Assembly (NCBI RefSeq): GCF_021266465.1
Contig: NZ_CP089848.1
Span: 2,480,001 to 2,544,000 of the forward strand
DNA from: Paralcaligenes sp. KSB-10
GTDB lineage: Bacteria; Pseudomonadota; Gammaproteobacteria; Burkholderiales; Burkholderiaceae_B
Length of the DNA: 64,000 bases
Direction of reading: 5' to 3'
This document shows, piece after piece, positions 1-8,463 of the stretch. The translations under genes were made by a program, and so were the position numbers. Position 1 is the first letter of the stretch, and each line of letters opens with the position of its first letter. The notes below the pieces were generated by a model. The model was not told the origin of the DNA, made no database searches, and worked only from the letters and a program-made list of their open reading frames with translations.

Positions 1-59
1 GCTGGAAGCCGCATTGCGCATCGAACAACAATCCTGTGGCTTGTATTAAAGGAACACAC

Positions 60-1247
60 ATGATGAATCCCGCGCCCATCAACGAACTGCTGACCGCGCT
101 ATATCGGTTCATTGTGGACGAATGCATTCCGATCGAAGAAACCGTCGACCGCCATGACGAAATTCCGGAAACCATCGTGCAGCGCATGCGCGAGCTGGGC
201 CTGTTCGGCCACAGCATCCCGAAAGCCTACGGCGGCGGCGGCCTGAACACCGAAGAACTGGCACGGGTCAACATGGTCGTATCCCAGGCTGCGCCCGCAT
301 TTCGGGCCCGCTTTGGCGGCAACACAGGCATCGCTTCCGAATCGCTGGTGGTCGATGGCACTCCCGAGCAAAAAACACGCTATTTGCCCAGCCTTGCCGA
401 TGGCTCGGTCACCGGATGCTTTGCCCTGACCGAACCCGGGGCCGGCTCGGACGCCACGGCCCTGGCTACCACCGCCAAACTCGACGGCGACCACTACATA
501 GTGAATGGCACAAAGTGCTATATCACCAATGCGCCACTGGCAAACCTGTTTACCGTATTTGCCCGCACCGACCCCGACGCTCCCGGAGCAAAAGGCATTT
601 CGGCATTCCTGATCGAACGCGGGACTCCCGGGCTGCGCACCGGGCCAGCCTATCGAAAAATGGGCCAGCATGGTTCGCCGGTGGGAGAGGTATTCCTGGA
701 AAACTGCAGGGTTCATGCCTCCGCCATTGTCGGCGGAGTTCCCGGCCAGGGGTTCCGCACCGCAATGAAGGCATTGAACAAGCAACGCATCAATCTGGCG
801 GGCCTTTGCGTGGGGCCCGCGATCCGACTCATCGACGAAATGAAAAAACGGGCCCGTGATCGACAACAGTTCGGCCAACCCATCGCCAACTTCCAATTGG
901 TACAGCAGTTCATTGCCGAAAGCTGCACCGAAGTGCATGCCGCCCGCGCACTTGTTTTACAAACCGCCCGCCAGCGCGACCAGGAGCAGGACGTAACCAT
1001 GGAGGCATCCATGTGCAAGCTGTTCGCCTCGGAAATGTGCGGGCGCGTGGCCGATCGGGCCGTACAGATATTCGGAGGCGGCGGATATATCGCCGACAAC
1101 ATCGCCGAGCGCATGTATCGCGACGTGCGCCTGTTCCGTCTATATGAAGGCACCAGCCAGATTCATCAATTGAATATCGCACGTTTGATGATGGCGCGCG
1201 ACTTTGACCATCCCGAATTCAATATGCAGCATCAAACCCTAGCCTGA
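60..1247 (+). CDS. Acyl-CoA dehydrogenase
   Basis: FAD-dependent alpha,beta-dehydrogenation of an acyl-CoA thioester in the cytoplasm, with electrons passed to ETF (family knowledge). The 395-aa length is normal. The flavin-binding signature FALTEPGAGSDA lies near residues 121-132. The motif YEGTSQIH begins at Y362, so E363 matches the usual catalytic base of medium- and short-chain enzymes. I chose the ATG at 60 because AAAGGA lies just upstream; a second ATG follows at once. It is first of four co-directional genes with a Bug receptor, a nitronate monooxygenase-type flavoprotein and a CaiB/BaiF enzyme, which suggests activation and oxidation of an imported, possibly branched, organic acid. 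The actual acyl substrate cannot be read from the sequence. Any earlier genes of the operon lie outside the window. Confidence 0.93.
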   Translation: MMNPAPINELLTALYRFIVDECIPIEETVDRHDEIPETIVQRMRELGLFGHSIPKAYGGGGLNTEELARVNMVVSQAAPAFRARFGGNTGIASESLVVDGTPEQKTRYLPSLADGSVTGCFALTEPGAGSDATALATTAKLDGDHYIVNGTKCYITNAPLANLFTVFARTDPDAPGAKGISAFLIERGTPGLRTGPAYRKMGQHGSPVGEVFLENCRVHASAIVGGVPGQGFRTAMKALNKQRINLAGLCVGPAIRLIDEMKKRARDRQQFGQPIANFQLVQQFIAESCTEVHAARALVLQTARQRDQEQDVTMEASMCKLFASEMCGRVADRAVQIFGGGGYIADNIAERMYRDVRLFRLYEGTSQIHQLNIARLMMARDFDHPEFNMQHQTLA

Positions 1248-1319
1248 ACCCAAGCTCTTTCCCTACACACAAGCAGACGGCGCACAGACCGCAACCCGAA
1301 AAAACCAGGAGACTACACC

Positions 1320-2297
1320 ATGAAATTTACCCGATCACTGATGATGGGGGCGCTTGCCTTTGCCCTGCCCTTCGCCCACAGCGCGAGCGCCGCCGGAAAA
1401 TATCCGGATCACGCCATACACATGATTGTGCCCTTCAGTGCGGGAGGGATCGTCGACTCGCTGGCACGCATCGTCGCCGAGCCCCTGTCCAAACGGCTGG
1501 GCCAAGCCGTGATTGTCGAAAACAAGGCGGGTGCCGGAGGCGCGATCGGCACCGAGTACGTCGCCAGATCGGCGCCCGACGGCTATACCTTGCTGGTCGT
1601 CAGCCCAGGGCATGCCGTTCAACCGCTGTTGAACAAATCCGCCCGATGGAATCCCACGCGCGACTTCCGCGGCATTGCGGAAGCCGGCATCGTGCCCAAT
1701 ATTATTGTCGTCCCCTCCGCCAGCCCCATCAAGACGCTGCCCGAGCTGATTGCCGCAGCCAAGGCAAAACCCGGCGAGATTACGTACGGCACGGCCGGCA
1801 TAGGCACTTCAAACCACCTGTCGGGCGAATTGCTGGCCCAAATGGCGGGAGTAAAGCTGGTTCAGGTACCTTACAAAGGGCAACCGGAGGCCTTGAACGA
1901 CCTGCTTACAGGCCGGCTCTCGATGATGCCTCTAACCACGGCCCTGGCCGTTCCGCACATTCGCGACGGCAAGCTGCGCGCGCTCGCGGTGACAACGCGC
2001 GCCAAATCATCGACTCTTCCGAAGCTGCTCACCGTAGCAACCGCCGCCAACCTGCCTGATTACGACGTAGGCACCTGGTTCGGATTCGTCGCTCCCGCGA
2101 AAATCCCCGATGCCGTGCAACAGCAGCTATCCAAGGACATCGTTGCCATTCTCAAGACACCGGAAGTCGTCAAGCGTCTGCAGGGATTGGGGATGGAAAT
2201 GGACCCGCAGGACGGGCAGCATTTCGACCAATACGTGGCGGCCGAATACAAAAAATGGTCCGACGTCCTCAACAAAGCCGGCCTGGCCGTCCACTGA
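1320..2297 (+). CDS. Bug-family tripartite tricarboxylate transporter receptor
   Basis: Periplasmic solute-binding protein of the Bug/TctC family, 325 aa. Residues 1-24 form a Sec signal peptide ending in an ASA-type site. The family hallmarks are visible: IVPFSAGGIVDSLARI soon after the mature N-terminus, then VENKAGAGGAIG and APDGYTLL. AGGAGA upstream of the ATG at 1320 is a good ribosome binding site. No TctA or TctB membrane subunit is nearby, as is common for the many Bug proteins of Alcaligenaceae. Its place between an acyl-CoA dehydrogenase and a nitronate monooxygenase suggests it captures the carboxylate degraded by this operon. The ligand is not predictable. Confidence 0.93.
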   Translation: MKFTRSLMMGALAFALPFAHSASAAGKYPDHAIHMIVPFSAGGIVDSLARIVAEPLSKRLGQAVIVENKAGAGGAIGTEYVARSAPDGYTLLVVSPGHAVQPLLNKSARWNPTRDFRGIAEAGIVPNIIVVPSASPIKTLPELIAAAKAKPGEITYGTAGIGTSNHLSGELLAQMAGVKLVQVPYKGQPEALNDLLTGRLSMMPLTTALAVPHIRDGKLRALAVTTRAKSSTLPKLLTVATAANLPDYDVGTWFGFVAPAKIPDAVQQQLSKDIVAILKTPEVVKRLQGLGMEMDPQDGQHFDQYVAAEYKKWSDVLNKAGLAVH

Positions 2298-2299
2298 CC

Positions 2300-3382
2300 A
2301 TGGCCCTACCGACAAACGCCCTATGCCGGCGCCTGGGCATCCGCTACCCGATCTTCGGTTTTTCCCACTCGCCCGAAGTCATCCTTGAAATTGCCCGGGC
2401 GGGCGGATTCGGTGTGCTCGGGCTGGCGCGCGAAGTGCCCGACGAAGTACCGGGAATCATCGCACGGCTGGAGGAGCGGCTTCAGGGCTTGCCATATGGA
2501 GTGGATCTGATGCTTCCGCAGAATGTCCCGGCCACCGGCGATATCGAGACCTTGCGCAATGCCATACCGCCGGCTCATAAAGAATTCGTATCGGCGCTCA
2601 CCGGCCGGTTCGGGCTGCCGGCCGCCAGCAAGCCCGGATTCTTCACCCAGCAAGTACGCAGCGAAACACTTTTCAAGCACCAAATAGAACAGGTTCTGAA
2701 TTGCAAGGCCACCGCCGTGGCCACCGCCATAGGCATTCGTGCCGACCTGATCGCCCGCGCCAAGGCGGCCGGTAAATTCACTATTTCGCTGGTCGGATCG
2801 GCGCGGCACGCGCGCAAGGCTCTCGACCTGGGTGTCGACGCCCTGGTGGCTCAGGGATACGACGCGGGCGGCCATACCGGACTGGTGGGCACTTTCTCGT
2901 TGATACCGCAAATAGTACAGATCGCCGGCGACCGGCCCGTGCTGGCGGCCGGCGGAATCGCCACAGGCGGCCAGGTCGTGGCATCCCTGGCCATGGGTGC
3001 GCAGGGCGCCTGGCTGGGAACGCTATGGATGGCTGCAAGCGAAAACCATACGCCGCCCGCGCTGCTGCGCAGGCTTATTGCCGGAAACAGCGAAGACACC
3101 GTCATCACGCGCGCCCACAGCGGCAAGCCGTGCCGGGTGATACGCAGCGATTGGATCGACGCCTGGAACGCCAAGGACGCCCCCGAACCGCTGCCCATGC
3201 CAATGCAGCAGGCACTCACAGGCGATGCATTCACGGCCATGCACGAGCTCGACAACGACTCACTCATCTACGAAGCGGCCGGGCAAAGCGTATTCGGCAT
3301 CACAGAACCCACCACCGTGGCACGGCAAATGCGGCAACTGATTGCCGAGGCCGAAACATCCCTGCAGGCCTTGCATGCTTGA
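2300..3382 (+). CDS. Nitronate monooxygenase / 2-nitropropane dioxygenase family flavoprotein
   Basis: FMN-dependent TIM-barrel enzyme of the NMO/FabK superfamily, 360 aa. It oxidises alkyl nitronates in characterised members, though many paralogues in acyl-CoA operons have other or unknown roles. The N-terminus LGIRYPIFGF, the phosphate-binding GYDAGGHTG and the later AAGGIATGGQV are typical. The ATG at 2300 was chosen because it follows the Bug stop codon by two bases and matches the usual N-terminus. Its own stop overlaps the next gene by eight bases, so the genes are co-transcribed and probably translationally coupled. The operon context points to acyl-CoA metabolism rather than nitroalkane detoxification, but this is inference. 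Confidence 0.85.
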   Translation: MALPTNALCRRLGIRYPIFGFSHSPEVILEIARAGGFGVLGLAREVPDEVPGIIARLEERLQGLPYGVDLMLPQNVPATGDIETLRNAIPPAHKEFVSALTGRFGLPAASKPGFFTQQVRSETLFKHQIEQVLNCKATAVATAIGIRADLIARAKAAGKFTISLVGSARHARKALDLGVDALVAQGYDAGGHTGLVGTFSLIPQIVQIAGDRPVLAAGGIATGGQVVASLAMGAQGAWLGTLWMAASENHTPPALLRRLIAGNSEDTVITRAHSGKPCRVIRSDWIDAWNAKDAPEPLPMPMQQALTGDAFTAMHELDNDSLIYEAAGQSVFGITEPTTVARQMRQLIAEAETSLQALHA

Positions 3383-4406
3383 AAAACCTCTGGATGGATA
3401 TCGGGTTGTCGAGTTTGCCACGGTGGGAGGCATTCCGTTTTGCGGACTCATTCTTGCGCAACTGGGCGCCGAAGTACGGCAGATTCGCAACCCCCGAATG
3501 CCCGAGCTCGGCATACCGGTACCGCCCGAAGCCGACATGGGACGCTGGCGGCGCCACATCGTCGAGCTGGACCTGAAAACATCCGAAGGCTGCGAAGCAG
3601 CGGTTCGCCTGATCGATGACGCCGACGTGCTGATCGAAGGGTTCAGGCCGGGCGTAATGGAAAAGCTGAATCTGGGTCCCGCCGCATGCCTGGCAAGGCG
3701 ACCGGGCCTGATCTACGGACGAATGACAGGCTGGGGGCAGCAAGGCCCCTGGGCGGATCGGGCCGGACACGACATCAACTTCATCGCGATGAGCGGCGCC
3801 CTGCATGCCATGGGCTCTTCCGAAGGACCGCCCATGGTCCCGCTGAACCTGGTAGGCGACCTGGCCGGCGGCGCCCTGTATCTGGCACTGGCCATCAATG
3901 CCGCCCTGCTGCAACGCGAGCGCTCCGGCCTGGGCGGCGTCATCGACGCGGCGATGATGGACGGAGCCACCCATATGCTCAGCGGTATCTACGGACGACT
4001 GGGCGCCGGCATCTGGCGGGATCGGCCTGCCGCCAATGTCATCGACGGCGGCGTGCCATGGTATCGCTGCTATCGATGCGCGGACGGCGGCTGGATGGCC
4101 GCGGGAGCCATTGAAGCCAGGTTCTACCGCATTTTTGTCGAAGCCCTGGGGCTGTCGCCGGACACCCTGCCCGACCGTGATCAGCGGGCGCATTGGCCAG
4201 CGCTTGAGAAAATATTCACGGAGCGGTTTGCGTCCAGGCCTCGATCCCACTGGGAGTCCGTGTTCGAACCTCTGGATGCCTGTGTAACGCCGGTACTTTC
4301 ATTATCCGAGGCCAGCCGGCACCCGCAGCAAGCCGCGCGCAATCGGTTCGAAAACCTGCAAGACGGCACACCGGTTCCACGCTGGACCTGGCTGGCCGGC
4401 CAATAG
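3375..4406 (+). CDS. CaiB/BaiF CoA-transferase family protein, alpha-methylacyl-CoA racemase-like
   Basis: Family III CoA-transferase fold, 343 aa. Two motifs favour the alpha-methylacyl-CoA racemase branch: AGHDINFIAMSG, which holds the racemase-type histidine, and GGVIDAAMMDG, which holds the aspartate shared with formyl-CoA transferase. The usual racemase would interconvert 2-methyl-branched acyl-CoA epimers so that the acyl-CoA dehydrogenase can act, and a dehydrogenase is encoded in the same operon. The ATG at 3375 overlaps the preceding stop by eight bases. Few other members of this fold can be told apart without alignment, so CoA transfer to a carboxylic acid remains possible. Confidence 0.85.
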   Translation: MLEKPLDGYRVVEFATVGGIPFCGLILAQLGAEVRQIRNPRMPELGIPVPPEADMGRWRRHIVELDLKTSEGCEAAVRLIDDADVLIEGFRPGVMEKLNLGPAACLARRPGLIYGRMTGWGQQGPWADRAGHDINFIAMSGALHAMGSSEGPPMVPLNLVGDLAGGALYLALAINAALLQRERSGLGGVIDAAMMDGATHMLSGIYGRLGAGIWRDRPAANVIDGGVPWYRCYRCADGGWMAAGAIEARFYRIFVEALGLSPDTLPDRDQRAHWPALEKIFTERFASRPRSHWESVFEPLDACVTPVLSLSEASRHPQQAARNRFENLQDGTPVPRWTWLAGQ

Positions 4407-4448
4407 ATCAGGCCTTGACGGCGGACGGCCGCCAGGGTCGTCCCTGCT

Positions 4449-5213
4449 TCAGATTTTCTTCACATACTGGCTTGGCGGAAACCCCATGGATTTCTTGAAC
4501 ATGGTGGAAAACGACGATGGGCTTTCATAGCCCATGTCCAGAGCAATAGTCGTTATGCTCTGCCCCAGCGACAGGCGCGACAGCGCCGCAAAAACACAAG
4601 CCTGCTGCCGCCAGCTGCTGAAGGTCATGCCTGTATTGAGCAGAAAACGGCGATAAAACGTGCGTTCGCTGATATGCAGTTGCCGCGCCCATTCCTGCGG
4701 CGTGGCGGACTGGCTCGGCGCCTTGTAGAACGCCTGGCATAGCCTGGCCAACTGCGGATCCTTGGGCATGGGCAAATGCAAAGGCACCACAGGTTGAAGG
4801 CAAGCCTCCAGCAACAGCATTTTCATCAACAGCTCATCGCGCGAATCCGGCTCGTAAAGCAGCGGCACATTGATGGATTCCCGGATCAATTCCCTTAAAA
4901 ACGCGGGCACCTCTATAACCTGGCATTTCCGGGGAGGATCGCCCAAGGCCGAGATCCTGAAATACAGGCTGTGCGTGACGACATTGTTCATGGTCAATTG
5001 GTGCGGCACACCCGCGGGAATCCAGACGGCAAAACCCGGCGGCACGATCCAGGTGCCGAATTTCGTGTCCAGCTGCATGGTGCCGGTGGCGCCATAAAGC
5101 AGCTGTATGCGCCGATGCGAATGCGCGTCGACGATCTGTCCGCCGGGATACCAGGACTCCATGGCGATGACATCGCGGTCCGCGTCCTCTACCAGGTCGA
5201 TGGGTCTGGGCAT
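4449..5213 (-). CDS. AraC family transcriptional regulator with N-terminal cupin
   Basis: 254-aa regulator. An N-terminal cupin-like sensing domain covers about residues 20-85, with PGGQIVDAHSHRRIQLLYG and a later IPAGVPHQL. The C-terminal AraC domain holds two helix-turn-helix units, near residues 170-205 (WARQLHISERTFYRRF) and 220-250 (IALDMGYESPSSFSTMFKK). It is divergent from the Fsr-type exporter gene. The spacer contains a short inverted repeat, GTCTT at 5242-5246 and AAGAC at 5255-5259, that may be an operator. The likely job is control of the exporter. The effector is unknown. The downstream end converges on the CaiB/BaiF gene. Confidence 0.9.
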   Translation of the reverse strand: MPRPIDLVEDADRDVIAMESWYPGGQIVDAHSHRRIQLLYGATGTMQLDTKFGTWIVPPGFAVWIPAGVPHQLTMNNVVTHSLYFRISALGDPPRKCQVIEVPAFLRELIRESINVPLLYEPDSRDELLMKMLLLEACLQPVVPLHLPMPKDPQLARLCQAFYKAPSQSATPQEWARQLHISERTFYRRFLLNTGMTFSSWRQQACVFAALSRLSLGQSITTIALDMGYESPSSFSTMFKKSMGFPPSQYVKKI

Positions 5214-5334
5214 TGCGTATGGCCGAAATTCAATGAAGTTTGTCTTATATTATAAAGACAGTCATGACCAGCATGCTTATATTTCATCAATCGGCATTCA
5301 ATATCCACTGTTTTCAAAAGCGGAACACCAGAGC

Positions 5335-6552
5335 ATGAACCCAGCAGCGGCCCCAACCATCAACACAGCCAAGACAGACAGAGTTGCGTATGGCGTACTG
5401 AGTGCGATCAGCGTCTCGCACCTGCTCAACGACATGATGCAGTCGGTGCTGCTGGCGATCTATCCGGTCCTCAAGGGAAACTTCAACCTGAGTTTTGCCC
5501 AGATCGGGATCATTACCCTGGCCTTTCAGTTTTCATCGTCCCTGCTGCAACCCATTATCGGCCTGTTCACCGACAAGCGGCCCCAGCCTTTCTCATTGCC
5601 CACGGCAATGGGCTTTACGTTCATGGGCCTGCTCCTGCTGTCGCAGGCCTGGGACTTCCCCAGCGTGGTTGCGGCCGCCGCACTGATAGGCATGGGCTCA
5701 TCCGTCTTCCATCCCGAATCCTCCCGCGTAGCGCGCATGGCCTCGGCGGGCCAGCACGGCTTGGCACAGTCCATCTTCCAGGTCGGCGGAAACCTGGGCT
5801 CGTCCCTGGGCCCCTTGCTGGCTGCGCTGATCATCGTGCCTTTCGGTCAGCGCAGCGTGGCCTGGTTCTCACTGGCCGCGCTGCTGGCCATGCTCATCCT
5901 GTACCAAGTCAGCCGCTGGTATAAATTCCACCTGACCAGTGTCCGCGGACGCGCAAGCCTGAGCAAAACCGACACAGGCCTGACACGCAAGCAGGTGATA
6001 CGCGCGCTGGTGGTGCTGCTGGTACTGGTCTTTTCCAAGTACTTCTACCTTGCGGGCCTGAACAGTTATTTCACCTTCTATCTGATGCACCGCTTCGGGG
6101 TATCCATTCAGTACGCCCAGTATTGCCTGTTCGTCTTTTTGTTTGCCGTGGCGCTGGGCACGATCGTGGGCGGCCCGGTGGGCGACCACATAGGCCGCAA
6201 GCGCGTGATCTGGGGCTCCATTTTGGGCGCCGCACCCTTTGCATTGATGCTGCCCTACGCCAGCCTGTTCTGGACACTCGTACTGGTTTTTGTTATTGGC
6301 CTTGTGATTGCGTCGGCCTTCTCCGCCATTCTGGTCTACGCCCAGGAACTGGTGCCGGGCAAGACAGGCACGATTTCAGGCCTGTTTTTCGGCCTGGCAT
6401 TCGGAATGGCCGGCATAGGCGCCGCGGCATTGGGCAACCTGGCCGACGCCACCAGCATCGAGTACGTCTATCACGTATGCTCGTTCTTGCCTCTGCTGGG
6501 TGTTACGGCGTTTTTATTGCCCAATATGAAGCATCGCACCGCCAAGGCCTGA
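5335..6552 (+). CDS. fsr: MFS transporter, fosmidomycin resistance (Fsr) type
   Basis: 405-aa, 12-helix inner-membrane exporter of the major facilitator superfamily. It closely resembles E. coli Fsr as I remember it: SHLLNDMMQSVLLAIYPVL at the first helix, GMGSSVFHPESSRVARMAS, GLAQSIFQVGGNLGSSLGP and GPVGDHIGRKRVIWGSILG are conserved stretches. Fsr confers fosmidomycin efflux when overexpressed; its natural substrate is unclear. I chose the ATG at 5335 because it gives the usual length. The reading frame stays open far upstream into the AraC gene, and that part is not typical. It is transcribed away from the AraC regulator, which probably controls it. Confidence 0.92.
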   Translation: MNPAAAPTINTAKTDRVAYGVLSAISVSHLLNDMMQSVLLAIYPVLKGNFNLSFAQIGIITLAFQFSSSLLQPIIGLFTDKRPQPFSLPTAMGFTFMGLLLLSQAWDFPSVVAAAALIGMGSSVFHPESSRVARMASAGQHGLAQSIFQVGGNLGSSLGPLLAALIIVPFGQRSVAWFSLAALLAMLILYQVSRWYKFHLTSVRGRASLSKTDTGLTRKQVIRALVVLLVLVFSKYFYLAGLNSYFTFYLMHRFGVSIQYAQYCLFVFLFAVALGTIVGGPVGDHIGRKRVIWGSILGAAPFALMLPYASLFWTLVLVFVIGLVIASAFSAILVYAQELVPGKTGTISGLFFGLAFGMAGIGAAALGNLADATSIEYVYHVCSFLPLLGVTAFLLPNMKHRTAKA

Positions 6553-6614
6553 TAGCTCAAGGCCGGCGGCAAGGGCTGGGCTTTCCGCCCGGACCGAGCC
6601 GCCTGTCACGCCGA

Positions 6615-7457
6615 TCAAAGGTTGACCGTACCTTCAATACAGACGGTCGTTGCACCGCCTATCCAGATGTCGGATCCGGCCTGCTGCACATGTACCCGGC
6701 CCATCCTGCCCAGCGCGGTGCCCTGCGCCGCCACGTAAGAACGGGGAGCATGCCCGCTGCCGATCAGCCATTGGGCAAGCCCGGCGTTCAGGCTTCCTGT
6801 AACGGGGTCTTCCGGCACACCCAGGCCGGGCACAAACGCGCGAACCTCGAACTGCGCCTCCTCGCCATCGTATTGCCGATCCCAGGGCGCCACCACACCC
6901 AGCTTGACGTTCCTGAGAATCGAGAAATCGGGCCGCAATGCCAGTACCTGGGCGCGCGATGCCAGCATCACGGCTACCCATCCCGGGCCATTATCGACCC
7001 ATTGGGATGCCCGGATTTCATCGCGCGCAATATCCAGGCCCGAGGCGATCTGTGCAAGCAGATCCGGCTTGACCGCTCCAGTACGGCGCAGCGGCGGTGC
7101 CGCAAAAGCCAGGAGGCTGTCATCGCGCCGCAAACGAATGAGACCGGCCTGGCACTCCTGCACCACTTCCTCGCCTCGCGGCTGGCCACCCGCCGCCAGC
7201 CAGACATGGCAGCTTCCCAGCGTGGGATGCCCGGCAAAGGGCAACTCGCCGCCCGGCGTGAAAATGCGGACGCGGTAGTCGGCGTCCGGCGATGTGGGCT
7301 TGAGCAGAAAAGTGGTTTCACTCAGGTTTGTCCAATTGGCGAAAGCCGCCATTTTTTCGTCGCTTAATTCGTCCGCGCCTATGACCACGGCAAGCGGATT
7401 GCCCTTGAGGGGCGTCGTCGCAAACACATCTACCTGCTTGAAAGCCAATATTGGCAT
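6615..7457 (-). CDS. PhzF family isomerase-like protein
   Basis: 280-aa member of the PhzF/diaminopimelate epimerase-like fold. The N-terminal QVDVFATTPLKGNPLAVV, LSETTFLLKP (with the catalytic-type glutamate), FAGHPTLGS and the C-terminal GLGVPEDPVTGSLNAGLAQWL are family signatures. AGGAG lies seven bases before the ATG. True PhzF isomerises a phenazine precursor, but most chromosomal paralogues have no known substrate and no phenazine genes are present here, so the name should not imply phenazine synthesis. It is divergent from the glutathione transferase gene. Confidence 0.9.
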   Translation of the reverse strand: MPILAFKQVDVFATTPLKGNPLAVVIGADELSDEKMAAFANWTNLSETTFLLKPTSPDADYRVRIFTPGGELPFAGHPTLGSCHVWLAAGGQPRGEEVVQECQAGLIRLRRDDSLLAFAAPPLRRTGAVKPDLLAQIASGLDIARDEIRASQWVDNGPGWVAVMLASRAQVLALRPDFSILRNVKLGVVAPWDRQYDGEEAQFEVRAFVPGLGVPEDPVTGSLNAGLAQWLIGSGHAPRSYVAAQGTALGRMGRVHVQQAGSDIWIGGATTVCIEGTVNL

Positions 7458-7609
7458 CTGTTAACTCCTGAAAAACCCCTCTAGCATAAGCGAATTATGG
7501 GTAGAATAACTTCAAGCCCAGGCCCTAGGCATCACAGGGCTTGAAACCGGGCAAACAGCAAGTCCGGCCGGCCGTATCTTTCCTTCGCGACTCCACAGGT
7601 GCCATCAAG

Positions 7610-8263
7610 ATGAGCTCCCCGCCCCGCGTCACATTCTTTCATTCCCCCCGCACCCGTTCCAGCGGCACGCTGGCGCTGTTCGAGGAGCTGGGCGTACCTT
7701 ACGATCTGCACACCCTCAACCTGAAAAAAGGCGAGCAGCGCAATCCCGAATACCTGGCCATCAATCCCATGGGCAAGGTGCCGGCCATTCTCCACGACGG
7801 GGCGTTGATCACAGAACAACCCGCGGTATTCATGTACCTGGCCGACCTTTATCCGGAAGCGAAGCTCGCACCGCCCATCGGCGACCCGCTGCGCGGGCCC
7901 TACCTGCGCTGGATGGTGTTCTACGGCTCCTGCTTCGAACCGGCGCTGGTCGACCGCGCGCAAAAAAACCCGCCGGCAGCGCCTTCGACGTCGCCCTACG
8001 GGGACTACGACACCGTGCTGAAAACCTTGACCGAGCAACTGGAATCCGGCCCCTGGCTGCTGGGCGACCGCTACACCGCCGCCGACGTATTGTGGGGCGG
8101 CGCCCTGGACTGGACCACCAAGTTCAAGCTCGTACCCGAACTGCCGGTCATTCGCAGTTATATCGATCGCGTGCTCGCGCGCCCCGCCATGATCCGGGCC
8201 CGCGAAATGGATGCGGCGATGGCCTTCGCGCAAGAACAGGGCGTGCCCCAGCCATCCAGATAG
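7610..8263 (+). CDS. Glutathione S-transferase family protein
   Basis: 217-aa cytosolic GST. The thioredoxin-like N-terminal domain (residues 1-80) contains SPRTRSSGTLALFEELGVPY and NPMGKVPAILHDGALITEQPA; the cis-proline and the ExS-like glutathione-binding segment are recognisable. The helical C-terminal domain includes DRYTAADVLWGGAL, the usual N-capping box. The ATG at 7610 gives a standard GST N-terminus, although the frame is open 69 bases further upstream. It stands alone between phzF-like and the giant gene pair. Substrate unknown; conjugation or dehalogenation cannot be distinguished. Confidence 0.92.
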   Translation: MSSPPRVTFFHSPRTRSSGTLALFEELGVPYDLHTLNLKKGEQRNPEYLAINPMGKVPAILHDGALITEQPAVFMYLADLYPEAKLAPPIGDPLRGPYLRWMVFYGSCFEPALVDRAQKNPPAAPSTSPYGDYDTVLKTLTEQLESGPWLLGDRYTAADVLWGGALDWTTKFKLVPELPVIRSYIDRVLARPAMIRAREMDAAMAFAQEQGVPQPSR

Positions 8264-8366
8264 GCGGGAGCGGCCAGCCACGACAAGACGGCGTTCCGTG
8301 AAAAGACGTAGAAGATTAAACGCCGTCGAAGCGGATGACCAGTCCCGGCGAACAACAATTAACTGC

Positions 8367-8395
8367 TTGACCTTGCTGTCCGAGATTGATATCTT
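8367..8395 (+). promoter_or_regulatory. Sigma-70-like promoter for the giant gene pair
   Basis: TTGACC at 8367-8372 and TATCTT at 8390-8395 are separated by 17 bases, a good match to the housekeeping promoter. It lies about 70 bases before the start of the first giant gene and is the only convincing pair I saw in the 200-base gap after the glutathione transferase gene. Unverified. Confidence 0.45.
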
Positions 8396-8463
8396 GTCTG
8401 GAAAAGAAAAGACGACGCTGTTCCGCAAGAAGAAATACCATTTTTGTCTCAGGGGGGACGGAT

